Source of the DNA: Chloroflexota bacterium
Lineage (GTDB): Bacteria; Chloroflexota; Anaerolineae; B4-G1
DNA length: 9,095 bases
Direction: 5' to 3'
Assembly (NCBI GenBank): GCA_011046405.1
Contig: DSAR01000291.1
Span: forward strand, 1 to 9,095
The notes under the pieces were generated by a model. The model did not search any database, was not told the origin of the DNA, and saw nothing but the letters and a program-made list of their open reading frames with translations. Positions 1 to 6,179 of the stretch are shown here, piece after piece. Within the stretch, counting starts at the first letter, position 1, and every line of letters begins with the position of its first letter. The translations under genes and the position numbers were made by a program.

Positions 1-889
1 CCAGTCCCCGAAATAAAATACCGCGATAATCGCGAGTCTCGGGCCAGGGGAAAATCCGCATAGTCGCCTCGGTGATGATACCATACCCTCCCTCCGAACC
101 GACGAGGACGTCCATCAGATTTGGGCCTACAGCCGAGGCTGGCACGTTGCTTGCCTCTATCAGACCGACCGGTGTGACCACACGAGTGGATTGAACGATA
201 TGTTCGATTTTACCATAACCAATGCCATTTTGACCCACCGAACGGGTGGCGATCCAACCGCCAAGGGTTGATAATTCAAACGATTCGGGGAAATGGCCCA
301 ATGTGAAACCTTGGGGATTCAGATGGGCCTCGATTGCCGGCCCCCTTGCCCCGGCCTGGATCCGCGCAGTGCGTGAGACCGGATCAACTGACAACACGCG
401 ATTCAATTTACTCATGTCCAACGTGATCGCGGGTCGCTCGTCCGCCGTCAATTCAAGGCCGCCGAGGATCGAAGTGCCGCCACCGAAAGGGATCACGACG
501 ACGTCACGATCGACGGCCCACACCAATACCGAGGCGATCTGACCCGAATTGGCTGGATAGACGACGACGTCGGGCGGGTGAGGGATGCACCCGGCCCGCA
601 GTCGAATCAAATCCCCATACGACTTGCCATAGGCATGTTCAACCCGCGCCCGCTTATCGACTTTCACCGCCTCTTCTCCCAGCAATCGACGCAAAGACGA
701 GAGCATTGGATCGTCCAAGCGTGGCGAGCGCAGCGAAATCTCCTCTAATGGAACGGGTCCTGCTTCCCGTGTCACAGACTCGTCAGGTAATTCGAGCCAA
801 GTTTGCAACATCGGCCAAAGCGTCGCCCGTTCCTCTAACGAATACGCACGATCAAGCATCCCCCATCCCCACCACCGTAGATTTGTCAC
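1..889 (-). CDS. FAD-binding oxidase, alkyldihydroxyacetonephosphate synthase-like (N-terminal part)
   Basis: The reverse strand is open from a GTG at 889 to the left edge (296 full codons), so the C-terminal part is missing; family members usually have about 450-560 residues. Seen: an N-terminal RWWGWG typical of alkyl-DHAP synthase relatives, then a PCMH-type FAD-binding domain with PPDVVVYP (about residues 105-112), PFGGGTS (134-140), GHFPESFELSTLGGW (198-212) and GSEGGYGIITEA (264-275). The Thr/Ser in GGGTS, where covalent flavoproteins often have His, suggests non-covalent FAD. The start is supported by AGGAAG seven bases upstream of the GTG. Known of the family: alkyl-DHAP synthases make ether lipids, but bacterial relatives include 2-hydroxyacid dehydrogenases, so the substrate is not established. 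Codon use is less GC-biased than in the aro operon. It is transcribed divergently from that operon. Confidence 0.85.
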   Translation of the reverse strand, partial: MTNLRWWGWGMLDRAYSLEERATLWPMLQTWLELPDESVTREAGPVPLEEISLRSPRLDDPMLSSLRRLLGEEAVKVDKRARVEHAYGKSYGDLIRLRAGCIPHPPDVVVYPANSGQIASVLVWAVDRDVVVIPFGGGTSILGGLELTADERPAITLDMSKLNRVLSVDPVSRTARIQAGARGPAIEAHLNPQGFTLGHFPESFELSTLGGWIATRSVGQNGIGYGKIEHIVQSTRVVTPVGLIEASNVPASAVGPNLMDVLVGSEGGYGIITEATMRIFPWPETRDYRGILFRGL

Positions 890-917
890 GTCTATCTTCC
901 TTTGTCGTAACCCTTTT

Positions 918-1054
918 GTGACTGCTCACCTTGTGCCCGCCGGATCACAATCCGGCAGTTTACAGGCGACGTGTTGGCTTACGTCACCACCCATGATGGC
1001 CCTTGCCCCATCGACGCGGATTGTGATCCGCACTGCACACGTAGGCTGAGCAGT
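918..1054 (-). promoter_or_regulatory. Hairpin-rich leader of the FAD oxidase gene
   Basis: Between the inferred minus-strand transcription start (about 1107) and the oxidase GTG (889) lies a run of almost contiguous inverted repeats: GTGA/TCAC (918-929), GCCGGAT/ATCCGGC (939-956), GACGT/ACGTC (968-985), GATGG/CCATC (995-1012), GCGGAT/ATCCGC (1016-1031) and ACTGC/GCAGT (1032-1054). The 14-mer CGGATCACAATCCG (941-954) is the exact reverse complement of the 14-mer at 1017-1030. The two can therefore pair with each other or each fold alone. This could be a structured 5' UTR or a pair of DNA operators about 76 bp apart. I recognise no known riboswitch class. Confidence 0.35.
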
Positions 1055-1113
1055 TACACCCTTTTTACGTCGAGTCCCTCCATCCATCGACCGACCCAGT
1101 ACCCCCCCCTACT

Positions 1114-1142
1114 ATTTTATCCGCTCGTTGAACAGGTGTCAA
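1114..1142 (-). promoter_or_regulatory. Sigma70-type promoter for the FAD oxidase
   Basis: Read on the minus strand, a perfect TTGACA (1142-1137) is followed after exactly 17 bases by TAAAAT (1119-1114). This predicts a start near 1107 and a 5' UTR of roughly 218 bases before the GTG at 889. The spacing and match are close to the vegetative consensus. No experimental start is known to me. Confidence 0.6.
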
Positions 1143-1322
1143 TAGGACTTACATCCCACGCGCTGGTTACAGCTTATCTTCGATTGAGAAAATGCGGCTC
1201 TCCAGGATTTTGCAGGGTTCCGCTCCAAGGGGATTGCCAAATCCGAGCCGAGCGCGGCTAGTGCCAAGCGAGATACCAGAGAACCGAAAATGCAAGCGCG
1301 CCGAGCTATCCAGCAAGGCAAC

Positions 1323-1350
1323 TTGACAAATCGAGCGAACCGGTTATCAT
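1323..1350 (+). promoter_or_regulatory. Sigma70-type promoter of the aromatic amino acid operon
   Basis: A perfect TTGACA (1323-1328) is followed by a 16-base spacer and TATCAT (1345-1350). The predicted start is about 1357, giving a leader of roughly 230 bases before aroH. That leader contains the Phe/Tyr-rich short ORF and an intrinsic terminator. This is the arrangement expected for an attenuation-controlled promoter. Confidence 0.7.
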
Positions 1351-1388
1351 TCAGACAGCTAAACTTGAGTCACCATTACCAAAACTTT

Positions 1389-1496
1389 ATGCGATCAGAC
1401 ATGCACCAAAAGCAGAGCAACATTCTATTTTATTACTTCTATTTTACCCGTCAGAGGCACGGTTGCTTCGGGACGGGTGGAGACTGCTGTTGGTGA
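1389..1496 (+). CDS. Phe/Tyr leader peptide for attenuation of the aromatic operon
   Basis: This is a 35-codon ORF (31 codons if the ATG at 1401 is used) between the promoter at 1323-1350 and the terminator at 1526-1558. Codons at 1428-1445 spell F-Y-Y-F-Y-F, six aromatic residues in a row; another Phe (1467) and a final Trp (1491) follow before TGA. Tandem codons for the pathway's end products are the hallmark of leader peptides such as those of enteric pheA and pheST. The first gene after the terminator is chorismate mutase, the branch enzyme for both Phe and Tyr, which fits a mixed Phe/Tyr signal. Weak point: neither ATG has a clear Shine-Dalgarno sequence, so the exact start is uncertain. 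The peptide itself is presumed to have no other role. The reading frame continues upstream to an ATG at 1290, but that lies before the promoter. Confidence 0.72.
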   Translation: MRSDMHQKQSNILFYYFYFTRQRHGCFGTGGDCCW

Positions 1497-1541
1497 TCTG
1501 AGTTAACCCGTTTCTAGCGTCTTAAGGGCGTGGAGCAACCG
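1444..1541 (+). promoter_or_regulatory. Attenuator: competing anti-antiterminator and antiterminator helices
   Basis: Three alternative pairings are visible. (1) 1446-1452 ACCCGTC pairs with 1472-1478 GACGGGT, extendable by two G-U pairs, with an inner GAGGC/GCTTC helix (1454-1458 with 1465-1469). (2) 1460-1470 pairs with 1531-1541 over 11 positions including two G-U pairs; this strand takes in the 3' half of the terminator's 5' arm. (3) 1473-1478 ACGGGT pairs with 1506-1511 ACCCGT, nested inside helix 2. The aromatic codons end at 1445, exactly where helix 1 begins. A ribosome stalled there would mask the 5' arm of helix 1, free 1460-1470, and let helices 2 and 3 block the terminator. The pairings are seen directly; the regulatory logic is inferred. 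Confidence 0.65.
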
Positions 1542-1558
1542 GCTCCACGCCCTTTTTT
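1526..1558 (+). terminator. Intrinsic terminator in the operon leader (attenuator terminator)
   Basis: A perfect 11-bp stem, GGGCGTGGAGC (1526-1536) with GCTCCACGCCC (1542-1552), closes a five-base AACCG loop and is followed by six T (1553-1558). Two A before the stem can pair with the first T residues. It ends only 29 bases before the aroH start and lies downstream of the operon promoter, so it must be conditional or leaky. This supports attenuation rather than termination of an unrelated transcript. Confidence 0.9.
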
Positions 1559-1587
1559 GTTTGTCATAGTGGATAAGGAGGTCAAAC

Positions 1588-1977
1588 ATGATCTGTCGAG
1601 GTGTCAGAGGTGCGACCGGCGTCGACGTCAACGAGGAGACCGTCATCGTCCAAGCGACGCGGGATCTGTTGGAACGTATCGTGACCGTCAACGCCATCCC
1701 GGTGAATGATATCGTCAGCGTGATCTTTACCGTCACGCCGGACCTGAGCGCGGCTTACCCGGCCCGCGCCGCCCGGGATCTGGGGTGGCGGCTCACCCCG
1801 TTGCTGTGCATGCAGGACGTCGCCGTCCAGGACAGCCTGCCCCGCTGTATCCGGGTGTTGATGCATTGGAACACCGATCGCCCCGTGGAACAAATCCAGC
1901 ACGTTTACCTGGGGCCCGCCCGGGCGCTACGCCCGGATCTCGTTCAGGAGGTGGACGATGAACACGAATACGCCTAA
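1588..1977 (+). CDS. aroH: Chorismate mutase, AroH class
   Basis: Converts chorismate to prephenate in the cytoplasm, the commitment step to Phe and Tyr. The 129-residue protein matches the length and pattern of the trimeric Bacillus subtilis AroH type: RGVRGAT at the start (R7), TPDLSAAYPARAAR (50-63), CMQD (74-77), CIRV (R89), HVYL (Y107) and LRPDL (R115). These correspond to Bacillus Arg7, Cys75, Arg90, Tyr108 and Arg116. The residue at the Bacillus Glu78 position is Asp77, a conservative change. AAGGAGGT at 1575-1582 places the start firmly. It is the first gene of the operon behind the attenuator and overlaps pheA by 20 bases, indicating translational coupling. It is not fused to PheA or TyrA, unlike the enteric P- and T-proteins. 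Confidence 0.95.
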   Translation: MICRGVRGATGVDVNEETVIVQATRDLLERIVTVNAIPVNDIVSVIFTVTPDLSAAYPARAARDLGWRLTPLLCMQDVAVQDSLPRCIRVLMHWNTDRPVEQIQHVYLGPARALRPDLVQEVDDEHEYA

Positions 1978-2809
1978 CGTCGCGTTCCAGGGCGTCGCCG
2001 GCGCCTATTCGGAAGAAGCCATTCGCCAATTCTTCGGGCCGGGCACTGGAACTCTACCCCGCGAGACGTTGGACGACGTCTTCCAGGCCGTCGAAGCTGG
2101 CGCAGTTGACCGGGCGATGGTGCCGGTCGAGAACGCCGTCGCCGGATCCGTGATCCGAACCTACGAGTTGTTGATGGCCCACGATCTGCGCGTCTGCGCC
2201 GAGGTCATCCTGCGCGTGCGACACACCCTGATGGCGCCCCCGGGAACCGCCCTAGACGACGTCGAGCGCGTGCGATCCCATCCCCAGGCCCTGGCCCAGT
2301 GCCAGCGCTACCTGGAGCGGCGCGGCATCGAACCCGAACCGACCTTCGACACCGCCGGCAGCGCCCGCGACCTGGCCGCCGATCCCACCCCCGCCACCGG
2401 TGCCATTGCCAGCTCGTTGGCCGCCCAGCTATACGGTCTGGACGTCCTGGCGACCGACATCCAGGACTTTCCCTTCAACTACACCCGCTTCTTCGTCCTC
2501 TCCGCCGACGATCCGCCCCGGGCCCAACGGTCCAAGACGTCCCTCATCTTTTCCACCCGCCACCATCCCGGCGCGCTGTACGAGTGCCTGGGAGAATTCG
2601 CCACCCGGGGCATCAATCTGAGCAAGATCGAATCCCGTCCCCGGCTCAACCGACCCTGGCAGTACATCTTCTACCTGGATTTCGAGGGGCATTGGCAAGA
2701 CCCGCCGTGCGAAGCCGCTATCCTGGGGCTCCTGCGCCGATCCTCGTTCGTCAAGTTGTTGGGCTCATACCCGGCTGCGACGACGCCCGTACGTAACGAT
2801 AGCTGCTAG
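1958..2809 (+). CDS. pheA: Prephenate dehydratase with ACT domain
   Basis: Converts prephenate to phenylpyruvate, the last step before transamination to phenylalanine. The 283 residues fit a monofunctional bacterial PheA. Seen: FQGVAGAYSEEA near the N-terminus, PVENAVAGSV (56-65, where many homologues have ENS or ENT), IASSLAA (150-156) and the catalytic NYTRFFVL motif (174-181, Thr176). A C-terminal ACT domain (about 193-272) follows, with HPGAL (203-207) and ESRP (225-228), the Phe-binding GAL and ESRP motifs. Feedback inhibition by phenylalanine is therefore likely. The start is supported by CAGGAGG ahead of the ATG and lies inside the aroH 3' end. A 162-base gap separates this gene from aroF, the only sizeable break in the operon. 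Confidence 0.95.
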   Translation: MNTNTPNVAFQGVAGAYSEEAIRQFFGPGTGTLPRETLDDVFQAVEAGAVDRAMVPVENAVAGSVIRTYELLMAHDLRVCAEVILRVRHTLMAPPGTALDDVERVRSHPQALAQCQRYLERRGIEPEPTFDTAGSARDLAADPTPATGAIASSLAAQLYGLDVLATDIQDFPFNYTRFFVLSADDPPRAQRSKTSLIFSTRHHPGALYECLGEFATRGINLSKIESRPRLNRPWQYIFYLDFEGHWQDPPCEAAILGLLRRSSFVKLLGSYPAATTPVRNDSC

Positions 2810-2819
2810 GATCAATCTG

Positions 2820-2939
2820 ATGGAGATGTTTCATCTAAATTGGCTAAAACGTAAGGAGCCTTTTACGTTTTACGCGCTTACGTTTTACGACACATCGGCT
2901 CGTTCAGGTGCAGCCCGTCCAAGTCCAATCTCGTCTTAA
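2820..2939 (+). CDS. Possible second aromatic leader peptide upstream of DAHP synthase
   Basis: A 39-codon ORF starts 11 bases after the pheA stop and ends 32 bases before the aroF ATG. AGGA at 2808-2811 is a plausible ribosome binding site. The peptide carries Phe at 2829, Trp at 2841, then F-T-F-Y (2862-2873) and T-F-Y (2880-2888). The Phe/Tyr codons fall on two direct copies of TTACGTTTTACG, and an upstream TAAAACGTAA (2845-2854) can pair with either copy. This resembles a stalling-responsive leader. However, no terminator follows, so any control would act on translation or RNA stability. It may equally be a chance ORF over an AT-rich repeat. Confidence 0.35.
   Translation: MEMFHLNWLKRKEPFTFYALTFYDTSARSGAARPSPISS
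2845..2889 (+). repeat. Direct and inverted repeats in the pheA-aroF gap
   Basis: TTACGTTTTACG occurs at 2863-2874 and again at 2878-2889 (15-base period). The inverted form TAAAACGTAA at 2845-2854 is perfectly complementary to TTACGTTTTA at 2863-2872 (8-base loop) and also to 2878-2887, so two exclusive hairpins are possible. A related 10-base palindrome, CAAACGTTTG, lies at 2941-2950 just before the aroF ribosome binding site. The segment is AT-rich compared with the genes either side. It could be an operator set, an RNA switch or the coding core of the short ORF described here. No T-tract follows, so it is not an intrinsic terminator. Confidence 0.7.
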
Positions 2940-2971
2940 GCAAACGTTTGATACCATAAAGGAGGCAAGTG

Positions 2972-3985
2972 ATGATTATCGTGATGAAACAGGGAGCGAC
3001 CGACACCCAAATCGCCAACGTGTGCGCCCGCGTCGAACAACTGGGGTGCCAGGTACACCTTTCCGAGGGCCAGGAGCGCAGCATCGTCGGCATCATCGGC
3101 GACGTGCGCTCGCTGGATCGCGCGCAACTGGAACGCCTGGAGGGCGTCGAGCGAACGGTACCTATCCTGCGCCCGTACAAGCTGACCAGCCGGGATTTTC
3201 AACCCCAGGACACCGTCGTCTCGATCAACGGGATTGCGGTGGGCGACACCCAACTGGTCGTGATGGCCGGTCCGTGTTCGGTGGAGAGCCAGGAACAGCT
3301 ACTGGATGCTGCGCGGGCCGTCAAGAGCGCCGGCGCCCACATCCTGCGGGGCGGCGCGTTCAAACCCCGCACCTCGCCCTACAGTTTCCAGGGGCTGGGC
3401 GAGGAAGGGCTGCGGCTCCTGGCAGAGGCCCGCCGCGAGACCGATCTCCCCGTGGTCACCGAGGTGATGGCTCCCGAGCAGGTGCCCCTGGTCACGACCT
3501 ACGCCGACGTCTTGCAGGTCGGCGCGCGGAACATGCAGAATTTTGCCCTGCTCCACGCCGTCGGCGAGGCGCAGCGGCCGGTTTTGCTCAAGCGCGGCAT
3601 GATGGCCACGATCGAGGAATTGTTGATGGCCGCAGAGTACGTCCTCTCCCACGGCAACGAGCGCGTCATCCTGTGTGAGCGAGGGATCCGCACCTTCGAG
3701 AAGTACACGCGCAACACCGTCGACATCAGCGCCGTGGCCGTGCTCAAGCAACTCACCCACCTGCCCGTCGTCGTCGATCCCAGCCACGGGACGGGCAAGT
3801 GGGAGCTGGTGGAACCGATCTCGCGGGCCGCCGTGGCCGCCGGTGCCGACGGTCTGCTCATCGAGGTCCACCCCTCCCCCGAGACGGCGCTGTGTGATGG
3901 GGCCCAGTCACTCAAGCCGGATCGTTTTCGTCAGATGATGGCGGGCCTGCGGCCGGTAGCCCAGGCGGTCGGGCGCACCTTATGA
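2972..3985 (+). CDS. aroF: 3-deoxy-7-phosphoheptulonate synthase (DAHP synthase, type I beta with regulatory N-domain)
   Basis: Condenses phosphoenolpyruvate and erythrose 4-phosphate, the first step of the shikimate pathway. The 337-residue protein matches the Thermotoga maritima enzyme in length and layout. A ferredoxin-like N-terminal domain (1 to about 70, MIIVMKQG onward, ending RPYKLTSR) precedes a TIM barrel. Barrel motifs seen: AGPCSVE (metal-binding Cys102), LRGGAFKPRTSPYSFQGLG, LLKRGMMATIEE, LCERGIRTFEK and VDPSHGTG (metal-binding His), ending in EVHPSPE. In this family the N-domain mediates feedback by Tyr and sometimes Phe. I chose ATG 2972 over GTG 2969: it lies six bases after GGAGG and gives the family's usual N-terminus. 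The gene overlaps tyrA by 4 bases. Other names in use for this subtype are aroG and aroA(G). Confidence 0.95.
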   Translation: MIIVMKQGATDTQIANVCARVEQLGCQVHLSEGQERSIVGIIGDVRSLDRAQLERLEGVERTVPILRPYKLTSRDFQPQDTVVSINGIAVGDTQLVVMAGPCSVESQEQLLDAARAVKSAGAHILRGGAFKPRTSPYSFQGLGEEGLRLLAEARRETDLPVVTEVMAPEQVPLVTTYADVLQVGARNMQNFALLHAVGEAQRPVLLKRGMMATIEELLMAAEYVLSHGNERVILCERGIRTFEKYTRNTVDISAVAVLKQLTHLPVVVDPSHGTGKWELVEPISRAAVAAGADGLLIEVHPSPETALCDGAQSLKPDRFRQMMAGLRPVAQAVGRTL

Positions 3986-4842
3986 CCGATCTTGACGACT
4001 TTACGATCACCATCGTCGGGTTGGGGTTGATGGGCGGCTCGTTGGGCGGCGCCCTGCGCGGGCAATGTCGCGTCGTGGTGGGCGTGGCGCGGCGTCCCGA
4101 GACGGTGGAGCGAGCGCTAGCCCGGGGCCTGATCGACCGGGGCACGACCGATCTGGCGGACGGCGTCGCCACTGCCGACGTCGTCGTCCTGGCCACGCCC
4201 GTGCGCGTCATCCTGGACCTCATCCCGCAGATCGGCCCGCTACTGCCCGAGGGATGTCTGCTGATGGACCTGGGCAGCACCAAGACCCACGTCGTCCGGG
4301 CCATGCAGCGATTGCCGGCCCACGTCCAGCCGCTGGGCGGACACCCGATGTGCGGCAAGGAGGTCTCGGGGATCGCCGCCGCCGATCCGGCACTCTACCG
4401 GGGCTGCACGTTCATTCTCTCTCCGCTGGCCCACACCTCCGAGCGCGCCATGGCGTTGGGCCAGGCCCTGGCCCGCGCTGCCGGCGCACACCCGTTAGTG
4501 CTCGACGCCGGGCGACAGGATTTCCTGGTCGGCACCGTGAGCCACCTGCCATATCTCCTGGCCTGCGCCCTGGTCAGCACCGCCGACGCCACGACCTCGG
4601 CCGATCCGGCGGCGTGGCAGATCGTGGCCAGCGGGTTTCGTGATACCTCCCGCGTGGCCGGGAGCGACGTGACGATGATGCTCGACATCTTGATGACCAA
4701 TCGGGAGGATATCCTGAAGGCGTTAGAGCATTTCGACGCGGCATTGCATAAATTGTATCATCTGGTAGAATCCAGCGATGAACAGAACCTGCGAATGACC
4801 CTGGACGTCATTCGGGAGAAACGGAGAGAGATGTTTCCATGA
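3982..4842 (+). CDS. tyrA: Prephenate dehydrogenase (TyrA)
   Basis: Oxidatively decarboxylates prephenate to 4-hydroxyphenylpyruvate (or arogenate to tyrosine) on the Tyr branch. The 286 residues show an N-terminal Rossmann fold with GLGLMGGSLGG (13-23), ATPV (71-74) and DLGSTK (96-101). Next come the GGHPMCGKE motif (H121), the helical domain with SHLPY (H188), and FRDTSRVAGSD (R224), which corresponds to the substrate-contacting Arg region in the Aquifex enzyme. No C-terminal ACT domain is present, so feedback, if any, must come through the active site or the leader. Cofactor and prephenate-versus-arogenate preference cannot be read with confidence. The start ATG overlaps the aroF stop as ATGA, and the stop overlaps aroA in the same way, pointing to translational coupling. 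Confidence 0.93.
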   Translation: MTDLDDFTITIVGLGLMGGSLGGALRGQCRVVVGVARRPETVERALARGLIDRGTTDLADGVATADVVVLATPVRVILDLIPQIGPLLPEGCLLMDLGSTKTHVVRAMQRLPAHVQPLGGHPMCGKEVSGIAAADPALYRGCTFILSPLAHTSERAMALGQALARAAGAHPLVLDAGRQDFLVGTVSHLPYLLACALVSTADATTSADPAAWQIVASGFRDTSRVAGSDVTMMLDILMTNREDILKALEHFDAALHKLYHLVESSDEQNLRMTLDVIREKRREMFP

Positions 4843-6179
4843 GTCGATTAGTTGTTCGTCGCGGCGATAAAAAAGATAAAAAAGCCCTGCGGGGGACCAT
4901 CCGGGTGCCCGGCGACAAATCCATTTCCCATCGGGCGCTGCTCATAGGGGCATTGGCCGATGGCTCGAGCCGGATCGAGGGCTTCCTGCCCGCCGGCGAT
5001 TGCACAGCCACCCTGGATTGCGTTCGCGCCCTGGGCATCAAGGTCGAGACCCACACGCCCACCAATCTGACCGTTCACGGTCGAGGCCTGCGGGGGCTGC
5101 AAGCGCCCGACGCGCCCCTCGATTGCGCCCGCTCCGGCACGACCCTGCGCCTGTTGGCCGGTATTCTGGCTGGCCAATCTTTCGATAGCGTGCTGACGGG
5201 CGCCGAACAGTTGCTCCGCCGCCCGATGCGGCGCATCGTCGAGCCCCTACGCCAGATGGGCGCCCGGATCGAGGCGGTGGACGGGCGCGCCCCGCTCACC
5301 ATTCGAGGCCACGAGCTGTCTGAGAATCGTGACCCTTTCTTGAAAGGATGCGAGCACACGCTTTCCATCGCCAGCGCCCAGGTCAAGAGCGCGCTGCTGT
5401 TGGCCGGGCTTTACGCCACCGGCCCGACCACCGTCCGCCAGCCGGGCCCGACCCGCGATCACACCGAGCGCACGTTGGAGGCGATGGGCGCGTCCATCAC
5501 CATCGATGGATTGGACGTCACCCTGGAGCCGCCCGCTTCCCTGGCGCCTTTTGACATGAGTGTGCCCGGCGATATCTCCTCCGCGGCCTTCCCGCTGGTG
5601 GCCGCCCTGTTGATCCCCGGTTCCGAACTGACCGTCGAAGCCGTGGGCGTCAACGAGACTCGCACCGGCCTGCTGGACGTGCTGCGCCGGATGGGCGCCA
5701 CCGTCACCCTGGCGAACGAGCGGGAGCAGTGCGGCGAACCCGTCGCCGACGTGACGGTCCACGCCTCGGAACTTGCCAGCACGGAGATCGGCGGGCACAC
5801 CGTGGTCCGCATGATCGACGAGTTCCCCATTCTGGCCATCGCGGCGACCCAGGCCCGGGGAATGACCACCGTGTGCGAGGCGGCCGAGTTGCGGGTCAAG
5901 GAGACCGACCGTATATCCGCCATCGTCGCCGGACTGCAGAAACTGGGCGCCCAGATCGCGCCCCTGCCCGATGGCTTCATCGTCGAAGGCCCTACGCCCC
6001 TGAAGGGGGGCACCGTCGACTGCCGGGGCGACCACCGGTTGGCCATGGCCCTCACCGTGGCCGGCCTGATCGCCGAGGGCGAGACGGTGATCGAGCACGC
6101 CGCGTGCATCCCGGATTCTTTCCCCGGCTTCGTCGATCTGATGCGGTCGGTCAGCGGCGGCGAGATGGATTACCGGTGA
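4839..6179 (+). CDS. aroA: 3-phosphoshikimate 1-carboxyvinyltransferase (EPSP synthase)
   Basis: Transfers the enolpyruvyl group from PEP to shikimate 3-phosphate, the sixth shikimate step. The 446 residues cover the full two-domain fold. Motifs: VPGDKSISHRA (K27, R32), CARSGTTLRLLAG (96-108), LLRRPMRRI (125-133), KSALLLAGL, PGDISSAAF (243-251), IDEFPILA (catalytic Asp327), LRVKETDRI (351-359), GDHRLAMA (397-404) and a DSFPGF ending. The PEP-loop reads RSGTT, whereas many relatives have NSGTT or NAGTA; Gly100 matches the conserved Gly96 of E. coli. The N-terminus has a short Lys/Asp-rich stretch (about 7-15) before the conserved LRGTIRVPG. The ATG overlaps the tyrA stop (ATGA), with GGAGAGAG upstream. 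Confidence 0.96.
   Translation: MSRLVVRRGDKKDKKALRGTIRVPGDKSISHRALLIGALADGSSRIEGFLPAGDCTATLDCVRALGIKVETHTPTNLTVHGRGLRGLQAPDAPLDCARSGTTLRLLAGILAGQSFDSVLTGAEQLLRRPMRRIVEPLRQMGARIEAVDGRAPLTIRGHELSENRDPFLKGCEHTLSIASAQVKSALLLAGLYATGPTTVRQPGPTRDHTERTLEAMGASITIDGLDVTLEPPASLAPFDMSVPGDISSAAFPLVAALLIPGSELTVEAVGVNETRTGLLDVLRRMGATVTLANEREQCGEPVADVTVHASELASTEIGGHTVVRMIDEFPILAIAATQARGMTTVCEAAELRVKETDRISAIVAGLQKLGAQIAPLPDGFIVEGPTPLKGGTVDCRGDHRLAMALTVAGLIAEGETVIEHAACIPDSFPGFVDLMRSVSGGEMDYR

Larger units (their letters stand above)
890..1322. other. Divergent intergenic region, no convincing gene
   Basis: This stretch separates the minus-strand oxidase from the promoter of the plus-strand aromatic operon. 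Short ORFs exist on both strands (for example 971-1261 plus and 1139-1321 minus), but they lack ribosome binding sites and family motifs, and I do not call them. The left part (918-1054) is dense in short inverted repeats. The middle carries a minus-strand promoter at 1114-1142. The right part (about 1231-1259) has two small 5-bp dyads, GGATT/AATCC and AGCCG/CGGCT, just upstream of the operon promoter; they could be regulator contacts but are too short to claim. Confidence 0.6.

Noticed and set aside
939..1031. CRP binding sites (TCACA and TGTGA elements)
   Set aside because: The half-sites lie in separate palindromes about 76 bp apart rather than as a TGTGA-N6-TCACA dyad.
971..1321. Short ORFs in the divergent intergenic region (971-1261 plus, 1139-1321 minus)
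   Set aside because: They have no ribosome binding site, no recognisable motif, and overlap promoter and hairpin elements.
1357..1558. T-box riboswitch as the explanation for the aroH leader
   Set aside because: The leader has a terminator and Tyr/Phe codons, but I see no convincing T-box 14-mer or long Stem I with specifier loop. A run of six aromatic codons in a translated-looking frame fits leader-peptide attenuation better. A T-box covariance-model hit would reverse this.
2845..2872. Intrinsic terminator between pheA and aroF
   Set aside because: The stem is AT-rich and the hairpin is not followed by a T-tract; the genes downstream belong to the same pathway.
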